A stretch of 64,000 nucleotides of DNA from Fulvia fulva (taxonomy: Eukaryota; Ascomycota; Dothideomycetes; Mycosphaerellales; Mycosphaerellaceae). Location of the stretch: NCBI RefSeq assembly GCF_020509005.1, contig NC_063016.1:310001-374000 (forward strand), read 5' to 3'. The notes below the pieces were generated by a model. That model was not told where the DNA came from and ran no database searches. It was given only the letters and a program-made list of their open reading frames with translations. The position numbers were made by a program, and so were the translations under genes. This document shows, piece after piece, positions 1-11,300 of the stretch. Numbering within the stretch: position 1 is the stretch's first letter; each line of letters begins with the position of its first letter.

Positions 1-43
1 ATAAGAGCTTTCGAATGTGTCTTATTTTGGCGTAGAGATCGAT
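1..43 (-). mobile_element. 5' end of a mutated LINE copy, cut by the window edge
   Basis: This stretch is the reverse complement of the 5' region of the intact LINE (about 6866-6907), with TpG/CpA changed to TpA. The match stops near base 43, where the Gypsy relic begins. Only the first part of the LINE 5' UTR is visible; the rest lies outside the window. Confidence 0.7.
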
Positions 44-1118
44 AAGCCGACGCGTCTAACGGTATATATAGTAATCGGCGACGCGCTTAGAATCGAATAA
101 GTTTACTAATTATATATAGACACTACTAGTAGACCTCGCCAAGCGTCTTATTAGTATCGACCGTACCTTAGAGCGTAGTATAGAGATCGGTAAGGGAGTG
201 CTAGATCCTAAGAAGTTTAAGAACGATACCGACCTATCTTTCGATAGTTAGTATACGAGTATCCTACTAAAGCTTATAGTAGCGACCTTCCGTACTAAGT
301 AGGATACCCTCCGCTTCCTATATAGATAGACTAATAGTAAAGTCTAGACTACTATTAAGCTACGTATCCCTATCCTAGGACATTAGTTATATAACGAGTT
401 TAGTACCGGCGAGGAGCTACTAGACTAGATAACTCGTTAGTACGGCACCCGGAACGAAGCTATAAAGGCTATAGTCGATATTATAACCTATAAGTAGTAG
501 TAGAAGGAATCCTTTGTCGTATTCTTCGTACGTTACTCGAAGTTACGTACCTAGATAGACTAGGGGGATAATACTAAGCTAATGCTTTTCCGTAACCGCC
601 TAAACCGTAAGTACTTCGTTAAGACATTTGGCGACCGAGAGGTCAACCGTTACCTAAATAGTATATAGGATATTATTAAGGAGTATACCGAGTTAGAAGA
701 GACCTTCTACGAGACCGAGTAGCTATACCCTTAGTAGGACAACAACCGCCCTTATAGTAGCGGCGGAGGAGGTAACTAGAACCTAGGCCCTACTAGTAAC
801 GTAATAACTACTATAGCTACCGTAGCTAGCGCGACCGGCGCGATCGTATAGCGCCTACTATAGTACTTAGGTATTAAGAAGAAGGAAGACTTGCTAGTAC
901 ACCTTTAGAATCTACTACCGCTTGATCGTAAGGGTCGTAAAGATCTAAAGAAGTAGGGTAAGTACTTCCGTTACCGTATCGGACTATATGTTACTAGTAA
1001 CCCCGAGTACGAGATATACGGCTACGACGGCGACTACCGCCTACCTCGACTACGTAACGTAACTCCGAACTTAAGCGCCCTCGCTACCGAGTAGGGAAAT
1101 ACCGGGGCCACTACCTAA
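44..1118 (+). pseudogene. Gypsy gag relic
   Basis: The segment aligns with the second half of the intact Gypsy-A Gag. The GDREV motif can be read at about 630-650 and the region following it matches the intact protein; the CCHC knuckle region lies near 960-1010. Many CAG/TGG positions are now TAG. The gag end is well preserved: heptamer GGGAAAT at 1094-1100 and the TAA stop at 1116-1118 sit at the same spacing as in the intact element. The downstream hairpin is weakened by mutation. Not functional. Confidence 0.85.
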
Positions 1119-4100
1119 GTATAGTAGATAGTAGTTAGAACAAGATTTAGAAAGAGTATAAGATCGAGAGGTATAGAATATAAGAGACGGACTATAGCGG
1201 AGAACTTAAGATATCGGCCTATATATTAGAACTATAGTTACCGGATATATACCCTTATATAGTACTGCCTATAATAATACAAAATGGAAAGGTACGAGGC
1301 CTACTAGATTCTGCTTCAACCTCTCTCTTTCTCGATTAGAAATATATACGCAAATATAATATCCCTCTAATACCCCTAGTTTAGAGTAAGAACTTGATAC
1401 TAGGCGATAGGAAGGCGAGTACTAGACGTATTATATACGTAGCCTTAGTCGACGTTGTTGTCGGCGGTCATTATTACGAGTAAATAATGTACTACGTAAC
1501 CGACCTCGAATACGAGATCGTCCTCGGCCTACCTTAGTTAAGCTAGTACAACCCTAACATCTTCTAGGAAACCGGCGAAGTGGCCCTTAGATCAGACTAC
1601 TACTTTAGTCACTATCTTCTTAGGAAGACTTCGACAATAGTTTAGTCCCTAAACTACTAATACCGGTAACGTACGAAATACGGACTAGAGCCCTTTACCG
1701 GGGAGTCGCTAGGATTTACGGTAGGAGGGGCGGAGTTGAACGTCTCGTCCTTATATATAGACGACGATAAGAAAGTGGACTATTAAGGCGTTAGTCGTTA
1801 CGCTTAGGAGATATATACGTACCGGCCTAGGGCCGAGTACTTCTATATTCTACTTACTAGTAACGAGTCTAGCGAAACGGATAGTAACGGCGAGTTAAAG
1901 CTAAGCGTAATGTTAGCTAACGACCTTAATTAGTTCCTAAACAAGCAATTTAACCACAACCCGAAGGAGAAGCTTCCGCCCGAGTACTATTATATTACGG
2001 ACGCGTTCTTAGCTAAAGACTATAAAGGGCTCCCGCCTTATAGGCCGGGCATTGACTATAAAATCTATATTAAGCCCGACGGCCTATAAGAGCCTCCTTA
2101 CCGCAAACCCTATAGGCTTGTACCGTAAGAGAATAAAGTAGTTAAGAAATAGGTTACTAAGTAGGAGAGCGAAGGGAAAGTCCGTAAGGCTAGTTAGAAG
2201 ACAAGCTAGTCCCTAGCTCCTATTCTAGTAGTACGTAAGCTAGGAGGAGGACTCCGAGTATATATTAACTATCGAGGGCTAAATATAATAACTATTAAGA
2301 ACAGGTACCCTATACCTTTGATCTAGGAAACCCTTAATAGGATGTATAGTAAGAGGTAATTTACGAAGCTAGACATCGTCGTAGCCTTTAATAAGCTTCG
2401 TATTACCGAGGGGTATAAATGGCTAATAGCGTTTACTACGCGGTACGGAGTATACGAATGTCTAGTCTTACCGTTTAGTCTATATAACGGCCCGGCATCG
2501 TTTTAGTTATATATTAACAGTGTGTTATAGGAACACCTTAACGACTTCGTGTCGGTATACCTAGATAATGTACTAATTTTTAGCGATATACTCGAAGAGT
2601 ATATCGAGTACGTAACGAAGGTCTTAATAAAACTACGTAATACCGGGTTGACCGTAGATATTAACAAATACGAATTCTATTAGTAGAGAGTCAAATACCT
2701 AGGCCTAATTATTACGCTAGAAGGCATTGAAATAGACCCCGACAAGCTAGAATATATCTAAAGCTAGGAGGCTCTAACTAACCTAAAGGATATATAAGCG
2801 TTCCTAGGCTTCGCTAACTTCTATAGACGGTTTATCGAAGCGTTCTCGCGACTTATATCGCCGCTAACCAACTTGACCAAGTCCGATAGCCCTAGTAACT
2901 ATAAGAACAGAAGAATCGATTAGATACTAGGGTGCTAGAAGGCGTTTGACGTATTAAAGGTAGCATTTAGTAAAGCGGGCATATTAGTACATTACGTACC
3001 GGGGAGGCAGACAGTCGTTAAGACGGACTCCTCGGATTTCGTTAATACCGGCGTCCTCTCCTAATATAACGAAGAAGGCGTCCTATACCCGGTAGCGTTT
3101 TACTCTAAGAAGTTGAGTCTATAAGAGTATAACTATAAGATCTACGACAAGGAGCTATTAGCTATTATTAAGGCGTTTGAAGAGTAGAGGCCTAAATTGG
3201 CCTATAAAGTAGATAATAATACTATCGAACCGGTCAAAGTGTTTATAGATCATAAGAACCTAGAGTACTTTATAACGACGAAGTAGCTCAATCGACGTTA
3301 GGCGAGGTAGGCTAAGTTCCTCTCTTAGTTCAACTTCCGCATCGTCTATAGGCCCGGTGTTTAAGGCACAAAGCTAGATAGTCTAACGAGACGTAGCTAG
3401 GACCTTCCGTAGGGGGTAGACGATCCGCGTAATTAGTATTAGTACTAGACGTTACTACCGCCTAAGCGATTCCTTAAGATCGACTCTATACGCGTAACCG
3501 TAGAAGATGTTACTAAAGAGACGGAAACTACGCTAAACCTAGAAGTAACAGAATTTATACTAGCCGAAGCCGCTATACCGGTAGAAGCTACTACCGTATC
3601 GAAGCCTACGATAGAGGCTAATTACGAGGCTGAACTCGAGTATCGAATAGTAATAGCGTACGCCGTGGACTAGGAGCTTAAGGTAGTAATCAAGATGCTA
3701 TAGAAAGGTAACGCAATCCCGCTACTTCTTTAAAAGGCGAAGGTACACCTAGTATACTACGAGGTAGAAGGAGATATACTCTACGTCCGTAATTAGTACG
3801 GTAACTAGAGCTTATAGGTACCGGATAACTAGAAGCTACGGACTCGAATAGTAAAGATGAACCACGACGTACTAGTAGTAGGCCATCCTAGTAGAGCCCG
3901 TATATATAAGCTCGTAGCACGTGAATTTTACTAGCCTAGCTTAGTAAGAATAGTACGTAGATATACCGTAAATTGCCGAGTATACCGTACGACGAAATCT
4001 CTATATACCTAGCTACCTAGATTATTATATCTACTTTCTATACTAGAACGACCTTAGCGCTATATATTAGTCGACTTTATAGTAGACTTACTAGATAGCG

Positions 4101-4866
4101 AACTAGACGGTATGACTTATAATAACATTATAACCGTTACGGACCGCCTAATAAAAGAAGTAGAACTTATTCCTATTAGAGCTATAACGGCGAAGAATAT
4201 AGCGCGCCTATTCTTAAAGTACGTATTTAGTCGACGTAGGCTCCCGGACACGATTACCTCTAATAGAGGGAAACAGTTTATCGTAACTTTCTAGAAGTTA
4301 TAAGGTACGATAGGTCGGATATTAGGACATAGAGGATAGTGAAACTTAGTAACCTACTAAGGACCTATTTACGAGGGTAGCCACCGCTATTATAGACTTT
4401 TACTATAACCGGCCGGAGTTGTCTACGCCTATAAGTTTCGTAGCTCTATCTAACTAGTTACCGCTAGACGCTAAGGTACTCGGACTTAACACGATTAGGA
4501 TTAATAGAGACACCGTTACGAATAAGTCGACTCGAGCCTTACCTCTAATAGAATCTGCTCCGTATATATTCGATACTCGAGTAGAGCCTATAGAGCCTAT
4601 AATAATACCTAACTTTAGTTATAAGGATTGTACGCGAGTACTAGTCGAAGATAGACTTAGGTCTAGGGTAAGCTAGCTAACTAGGTAACATGTTTCTCGA
4701 AGGAAGCCGGTCGAGGATAGTCTTAATAGAGCGAATGCGATGTTGTCGGATGACGATAGGGTACTAGAGGATAATTAGGCGTTCGCGCGATTATAGAGCT
4801 CGATAGGCAAGTAGCCTTATAAGGTAGATAACGCTTAGAGGACTAAGGCGTGTTTTAGGAAGGGGG
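1119..4866 (+). pseudogene. Gypsy pol relic (protease, RT, RNase H, integrase, tail)
   Basis: Pol domains appear in the usual Ty3/Gypsy order. The protease site DSAST is still readable near 1295-1310. RT lies at about 2200-2800, where the YLDD box now reads YLDN (about 2556-2575) because a catalytic Asp became Asn. RNase H follows at about 3000-3370 and the integrase zinc region at about 3860-3990. The integrase core is at 4110-4295, including the only sizeable open stretch (4112-4294). After about 4300 the sequence jumps straight to the chromodomain tail, so roughly 840 bp is deleted. The extended C-terminus runs from 4390 to 4866. Stops occur throughout. Confidence 0.88.
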
Positions 4867-4870
4867 GTAC

Positions 4871-5054
4871 TATTACGGGTAGCCCGCGACCCCCTACTAT
4901 AGCTACGTCGGCCCGGCTAAACCGCGGACCTTCCGTATCGGGTTAGCGCGGCTTAGCTTTACTTTATAACTTCGCCGCGCCTCGCGCTCCTCTTTTATAG
5001 CTTCGTAGAATAACAACTATCTCTCTCGGACCCTATAGTACGCGCGCCCTTACA
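4871..5054 (+). repeat. 3' LTR of Gypsy-A relic 1
   Basis: This 184-bp LTR aligns along its whole length with the reverse complement of the Gypsy-A LTRs. The terminal TG is mutated to TA, and the end is TACA. The polypurine tract (aaggggggtac) lies just upstream. Confidence 0.88.
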
Positions 5055-5543
5055 TCCCTTTACTATCTATTTCGGTAATCTATATAGATAGGTTGCCTAG
5101 ATATATCTACCCTTATCTAATTGTCTAATCGTCCGGTAGCTTAAACGATACTAGCTGTTTTATAAGCGCTACTACGTGTGCCTTATAGACCTTACTATAC
5201 TTCTTCTATAGAAGTTTCTAGATCTCTTTCGTATCTCGTATATCTAATATCCTCCTCGGACAAATATACTAAGATAGTATATCTCGCTATACCGTTCGCC
5301 TTCGAAGTAATCTTAGGCGTAACGGATTCTAGGAGATTAGCTAACGAGTCGTCGAGAACCTAGAATACCCTCCCGGCTTTCGAGATAGTCTCGTAGTACA
5401 ACGAACTAGCGCTTCTAGTTCTTACGAGTAAGGGTAGGGCTAACCTTCCGGGGGCTCTCGTAACTCGTTAAGTCTTCTATAGCGAAGGTAGCCTTAGATA
5501 TATAGCAAGCTCCTTACCTGACTATAGTAGTTAGAATAAGCTT

Positions 5544-5601
5544 AGACTCCCCGAGTCTATTAGTAGCGTTCCGTATAGTAGACTCCCCGAGTCTATTAGT
5601 A
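5544..5601. repeat. Two 22-bp direct repeats, each a small hairpin
   Basis: The same 22-bp unit occurs at 5544-5565 and 5580-5601, 36 bp apart. Each contains the inverted pair AGACTC/GAGTCT around a short loop. Confidence 0.8.
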
Positions 5602-6034
5602 CGTTACCGTACGGATTCCGGGTATAGGATATAATACCCTACGTCGTACTTCCTTAGTATATCGATGTCCTATTAAGCAAACTCGGGCTTATAACCTATT
5701 AAAAGGGTATAGTATATATATACGGAAGTCAGGACACGTAATAGAGAAGGAGGAAGGACTAATATAGTATACGAAGGTATATAGTAGAATATTATTTAGT
5801 ACTAAAGGTGTCTCTACTATTAGTATAGAGACTACGTCTCTTATACCTATATAGAGGGATCTTGCTCTAGTCCTAGTTCTGTTTTACTACGCCTTATCGG
5901 TTTTACCTATATCTTATCCTACGACGACAGTTCCTCCGATAGTCTCGTACTAACTAGCTAAGCGACTTTAGGTCCTCTAAGTCGCTCCTACTATTTATAC
6001 GGTGTCTCGGTAGTATTGCCGTACGATTGTCTCG

Positions 6035-6060
6035 ACTAACTTAGTATATACTAAGTTAGT
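6035..6060. repeat. Perfect 26-bp palindrome
   Basis: The half-site ACTAACTTAGTAT is followed directly by its exact reverse complement, with no spacer. It lies inside mutated debris about 70 bp before the motif shared with the Copia-E LTR end. Confidence 0.85.
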
Positions 6061-7063
6061 CTTAGTACCGTACGATATACCTACTAACCTATATTCGTAA
6101 TATATTACCTATATATACGCTCGGATCGCGACATACCCCCTTAGCTCGTACGCTAGAGTAAATGAGCTAATTCCTATATAATTGCGTATACCCTATTATA
6201 ACTACCCCCCTACCTATAGTAGTGACGTTAGGCCCTCGGTATTACTACTACTATAGTAAGGGTAAGTTAGCTATTTTTAGTAAAGTAAGCTAAGGTAAGT
6301 AAGGTAAGCTTTATACCCCTTCCCTTATTCCTTACTTTTACTACTACTATTACTACCTATATAATAAAGTATAGATTATACGACTACTACCGATAAGATA
6401 GCCTAGGTAATAATCCCGTTATACGGACTTTTACTTAAGTATATAATTATCTTACCTACCAGTAAATATAAGAGGTCCTAAGCTTAATCTAGGGGTAGCC
6501 TTAGTCCTATCGTATACTCAAATATATATTGTCGTCCGCTTAACTTATTTAATCGTCCGATAATTGCTCTATACTAAGTTATTTTGCTCTAGCGAATAGT
6601 AAGAGAGCTCGCTCTACCCCTAGGGAGTATAAGATACTAGTAAGTAGCGTAATATACTAGGCTATCTACGATAGAGCTTATACTATATAAGGTGTAATAG
6701 GGCTCTAATAGGTAATACCGGACTAATAGTATCGGAAAGTTAAAAAGGTACCTTTAGGGTGCCTTACTTTCTATACTTTTAAAGGTTATTACCTTAGGGT
6801 AGTAACACCTTTTTGTTTTAGGCAAGTGTATACTATATATAAGGTACGGAAGATTGACGGAATCATCGATCTCTGCGCCAAAACACGACACATTCGAAAG
6901 CTCTTATCAAGGCCATTCCAACGATATAAAAAGCAGGCCACTGCCCCTAGGACTGAGGGAGTTCTACCCCATTCAATCTGGACAGCTTGAAGCTCTCTTC
7001 ACCCTGTTTCTTCAGCTCCAAACGCCGCGGAGGTGCCTAGCTACATTAGGCAACTCCTAGGCA

Positions 7064-8341
7064 ATGGCAGCCCAGGCTACGGTACTAACGGCGCCTACGG
7101 CCCTACAGGCGAAGCCCCCCCAAGACAACTGGCAGCAACTTATAGAGGACGCAAAAAGCATGGAAACTAACGATCAGCTCCCTTACCGGTCTCTACAGGT
7201 AATGATCACTCAGCTACGCACGGCGCTTGTACTGTCGTATCACCGAGGGCAACAAGAAATGAGGACGACGTCCCAGGCGATTAGCAAGGCCACCCGGAAT
7301 CAACACCCCCATAGCTGGGCATCGGTCGCGGCATCGATACCAGGCCCCCGCCCAACGCACGATGCAGTTACGATCCGCATTGCAGCAAAGGAAGACCAGG
7401 CCGAAGTTGCGAAGCTATCGAACAAGGAGCTCGCCCAACGAATTAACCAACCAGGGGTGGTCGCAGTGAACCAACAGTCTAACGGCACTCTACAGATCTA
7501 TACTAGCTCTGCTACTGCTAGGAGGCACCTAGAGGCACAGCCACAGTGGGCATCTAAGGTTGCGGCATCAGCGAAGGTCTCAACGAAACAATTCACGATC
7601 CTAGTCCACGACATGCCTAAGGAGTTTGACCCAACCAACCAGGGTCACCTACGCGCTCTCCAAGAGGACAACCCGGTCACTCTTAACTCTCCAATCCAGA
7701 AGGCGACTTGGCTCCATAGGAAATGGCCAGAAGGCAAGAAGGCCTCGGCGCTAATAGTATGGCTACAAGACGCGAAAGCGGCGGATCTAGCGATAGAACA
7801 AGGCCTGGTCTGGCAATACAGCCTCAAGACAGTAGAAAAGCACTCCTCATCCTTTCGTGTCCTCCAATGCTTCAAATGCCAACAGTATGGACACCAAACC
7901 TACACGTGCACAAACAAGCAGGCCTGCTCGAACTGTGCAGGAGACCATATGTCTAGGGACTGTACATCGACTACGAGACGGTGCGCGAACTGTCCGGGGC
8001 ACCACCCATCGTATAGTGCGGAATGCCCACAGCGGAAACTAGCGAAAAACAAGGCAATCACAAACAGAACCGTCGCCCCAAGATTCTACGGCGACCGTGA
8101 GGCTAGCCCACACCGGAACCAACTAGCGGCGGTCGGGCACAAACGCCCTAGGGCCGAGAACGATGTAAAGGATGCGCAGCCTAGGGCGTACGGGAGGCCA
8201 CGTGCTCTGCTAGCTGCGGCGAGGGAATCTAACCAGGCCCGGCTCCCCTTTAGTACACAGCCGATAGGCGTAGACCAGGACGCACAGGGCAGTAGGACAC
8301 AGGACGATACAGAGGAAATGATTGTCGATGCCGATGACTAG
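7064..8341 (+). CDS. LINE ORF1, Gag-like nucleic-acid-binding protein
   Basis: A 425-residue protein expected to coat the LINE RNA and form the ribonucleoprotein particle. The N-terminal half is Gln/Ala-rich and likely helical. Three zinc knuckles lie near the C-terminus: residues 269-282 (CX2CX4HX4C), 288-300 (CX2CX3HX4C) and 307-321 (CX2CX4HX6C). Such a cluster is usual in ORF1 of Tad/I-type LINEs. A basic Arg/Lys-rich tail follows, ending in an acidic patch. The ATG at 7064 comes three bases after an in-frame-independent TAG and is the first ATG giving the long frame. The stop overlaps the start of ORF2. I see no internal stop or frameshift. Confidence 0.9.
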   Translation: MAAQATVLTAPTALQAKPPQDNWQQLIEDAKSMETNDQLPYRSLQVMITQLRTALVLSYHRGQQEMRTTSQAISKATRNQHPHSWASVAASIPGPRPTHDAVTIRIAAKEDQAEVAKLSNKELAQRINQPGVVAVNQQSNGTLQIYTSSATARRHLEAQPQWASKVAASAKVSTKQFTILVHDMPKEFDPTNQGHLRALQEDNPVTLNSPIQKATWLHRKWPEGKKASALIVWLQDAKAADLAIEQGLVWQYSLKTVEKHSSSFRVLQCFKCQQYGHQTYTCTNKQACSNCAGDHMSRDCTSTTRRCANCPGHHPSYSAECPQRKLAKNKAITNRTVAPRFYGDREASPHRNQLAAVGHKRPRAENDVKDAQPRAYGRPRALLAAARESNQARLPFSTQPIGVDQDAQGSRTQDDTEEMIVDADD

Positions 8342-11300
8342 CCTCGACACGCTTAACATCATCCAGTATAACGTCAACCATAGCAAGGATATAGTCCAGA
8401 ACCATTTCCTACACGAGGCGGACCCGCGCGTCCACCACGTCCTTGCAATCCAGGAGCCATGGATTAACCCGCACCATAAGAGACCAACGACCTGCAAGTC
8501 ACCAGGCTACACGACATGCCTACGAGGCGACGGCAGACCCCGCACGTGCTTCTATGTCAGCAAGGACATACTAGAATCCGACTGGGAGGTAGTGTACTAC
8601 GCAGACGAAGAAGGCGGGGGCGATATTACCTCCCTCCACGTGGGTAGCACCTGGATACACAACCTATACATGCAACCGCCAGCCTCGAGGTCTAGCCGCG
8701 ACCTAGGGGTCTGCAGACACCTAGACAGTGCGCTCAAGAGACAAGGGTGCCACATCGTAGTAGGAGACTTCAACATACACCACCCTTCCTGGGAAAGCCT
8801 TATGCAGCCGCACCCTATAGCCGACGAAGTACTCGACTTGATGGCGAGCAACGCAATTGCCCTCAATACCCCGAAGGACCTGGGCACCTGGAAGAGAGGG
8901 GGACTCCAAGGCACGATCGACCTCTCCTGGATCTCAGATAGCCACTACCACACGGTAACCTACTGTGGGATCGAACATGAACTCGAGGCGTCGTCAGACC
9001 ACATGCCAGTCAGGACCTCTATTGCGACACAGATACAACGCACACCAGCGAGAACCCCTAAGCCAAACTGGGGAAAGGCCCACTGGGCCAACATCCAGGC
9101 GCACCTCGATGACTCCAAGAGGCTAGTCCAGATCGCGCAGCAGCAATACAACAGTAAAGACGAGATAGACGAAGCAGTCCAGGGGTTGACAGACGAAATA
9201 AGAAAAGCGACCTCACTTCACGTTCCGCTTGCCCAACCAACGACATGGTCCAAACCATACTGGACGCCGGAGTGCACTGCGGTAGTAAGAGAAGCAAGGA
9301 GAGCCCGCCGGGTGTGGACGAGCAGCCATAGCGAGGAGGCCTGGAACGTATACAGGGAGGCATGCCAACAGAAGAAAGCCATAATACGGAGGGAGAAAGC
9401 AGTCGGCTGGAGGGCCGCAGTGGAAGAAATCGCCGGCAAGCCAGAGAGGATGTGGAAGCTAGCGAAATGGGCCCGACAGGACCCTACACAGGGCCCCTCC
9501 TTCTCTATCCCAGCGCTACAATCGCCTAGTGGCCCGGTTAGCGACCCCGAGGCCAAGGCGCGTCTACTGGCTAGCAAGTTCTTCCCACCCCCAGTCGAGG
9601 CTGATCTAAGCGACATAAACAGCTCTACTCCCCTAGCCCCTAGCATCGCGGTCCAACAGGAGGTGTCCGAGGGAGAAGTTACCGCTGTGCTGAGGAAGTT
9701 GCCGGCGAAGAAAGCCCCGGGGCCGGATGGGATCCCAAACGAGCTACTAAAGAAGTGTAGAGATCAACTAGCCCCAGCAGTTGCAGCGATCTTCAACGCC
9801 TGCCTACAGACCGGATACCACCCGATAGCTTTTAAACAATCGACGACAGTGGTCCTACGCAAGCCGCAGAAGGAAGACTATACGCAGGTGAAGTCGTACC
9901 GCCCAATTGCGCTCCTTAACACTCTTGGGAAGGCGCTTGAGAAGCTGGTTGCAACGAGACTCTCCGAGGCGGCAGAGGAACACTCCCTACTCCCGGACAC
10001 CCAGATGGGTGCGCGCCCACAGCGATCGACGCTATCCGCGATGGAACTTATCACCTCTCAGGTAAAGGCCATCTGGTATAAGAATAGGGACAAGGTGGCT
10101 TCCTTACTTAGCCTAGACATATCGGGAGCCTTCGACTACGTGTCACACCCGCGGCTTCTCTACATCCTAAGGTCGAAAGGACTCCCTGAGTGGCTTGTCA
10201 ACTTCGTACGGTCCTACCTCCAAAACCGCAGTACGTCGATCCTGGTCGGCCAGTACAGAAGCCCATTTCAAGCAGTCCACACTGGAATCCCGCAAGGCTC
10301 AACGCTAGCATCTATTCTGTTCCTCTTCTTTATGGCGACGCTGCTCCCAGCCCTAGAATCCCAGAACACCGCTGCGAGCGGCTTCGTAGACGACACAAAC
10401 ATCCTAGCGTGGTCTTCCTCGACTGAGGAGAACTGTAGGCTACTAGAAGAGAAGCACAAGATCTGCGAGGACTGGGCTAGGAGGCACGGGGCTCGGTTTG
10501 CCCCAGAAAAGTACAATCTGATACACTTTACGCGCCGGCCACGGTTCCACAATATGCAAGCTTCTATCCAGATACAGGGGCACACGACTAACCCGGCAAA
10601 TCAGCTCAGGATCCTCGGACTATGGGTGGACCCGGCGCTACGGTGGAGGAAGCACGTACAGGCAATATTACGGAAAGCTGAACAGAATATGGCATCATGC
10701 CAGAGGCTCACTGCGTCCACATGGGGGGCGGACTTCCGGCAGTCACGACTTCTATATACGGCTATTGTACGGCCAGTCCTTACCTATGGCAGCCAAGTGT
10801 GGTCCTTAGGCGAGAGGGCCTGCCCATCGAAGGGACTCGTCGCGCCGCTAGCGAAGATCCAAAACCAATGCCTAAGGAAGGTCACCGGGGCATATAAGTC
10901 GACACCAACGAGGATGCTTGAGCACGAGACCGCTATACCGCCGATCGACCTATACATCCAGGGACTACGGACCTCCTACTTAGGCAAGTCGGCACAGTAC
11001 CCAGTACAGAAGGTCATCGCCAGTGCAGTCGCAAGGGCCCGCGAATCAGTACCAGCGCATAAGGGCATTCGACCCGGAAACGAGCCGAACTACCGGGCAA
11101 GGGACGAACAGCTAGCAACACAATGGGAAGGTGAGAAATCGTTTGTAGAGCAACTATGGAAAGAGAGGTGGAACAACCAGGTTGTAGGGCATAGTGGACG
11201 CCCTCAGCCAGCGGGACAACCTAAGGAATGGTCAGCTACAAAATCCGCGGTCAAGCACCCCCCGAAGCTCATCCACTACCGCCTTACGAGGGCACAGAGT

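Larger units (their letters stand above)
44..5054 (+). mobile_element. Gypsy-A-like LTR retrotransposon relic 1, heavily RIP-mutated
   Basis: Gag and pol are collinear with the intact Gypsy-A (44511-51732, opposite strand) and are followed by a 184-bp 3' LTR, the same length as in Gypsy-A. CpA and TpG are nearly absent and every frame is full of stops. Some differences from Gypsy-A are not RIP-type, so this is a related copy and not a direct derivative. The 5' LTR and the start of gag are missing at the junction with the LINE relic. About 280 codons between the integrase core and the chromodomain are deleted near 4300. Confidence 0.9.
5055..6848. other. Mutated repeat debris with a Copia LTR start
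   Basis: No gene is recognisable here; CpA/TpG depletion marks it as an old repeat. At about 5678-5695 the string ending gggcttataacc, followed by tattaaaa, resembles the primer-binding site and LTR start of the minus-strand Copia copies in this window. The block at 5055-5695 may therefore be the gag end of a Copia relic, with its LTR starting near 5696. The block up to about 6133 ends in a motif shared with the Copia-E LTR. From 6134 to 6848 I see only AT-rich mutated sequence. Confidence 0.45.

Noticed and set aside
4112..4294. A 60-codon integrase-like frame as a possible gene
   Set aside because: It is only the longest stop-free piece of the mutated integrase core of Gypsy-A relic 1 and has no start or end signals.
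5178..5363. A 61-codon frame in the mutated debris
   Set aside because: It lies in RIP-mutated sequence with no homology to an element protein. Chance opening.
6854..7060. A 68-codon open stretch just before LINE ORF1
   Set aside because: It starts with TTG, not ATG, has no motif, and lies in the LINE 5' UTR. A leader peptide cannot be excluded, but nothing supports it.
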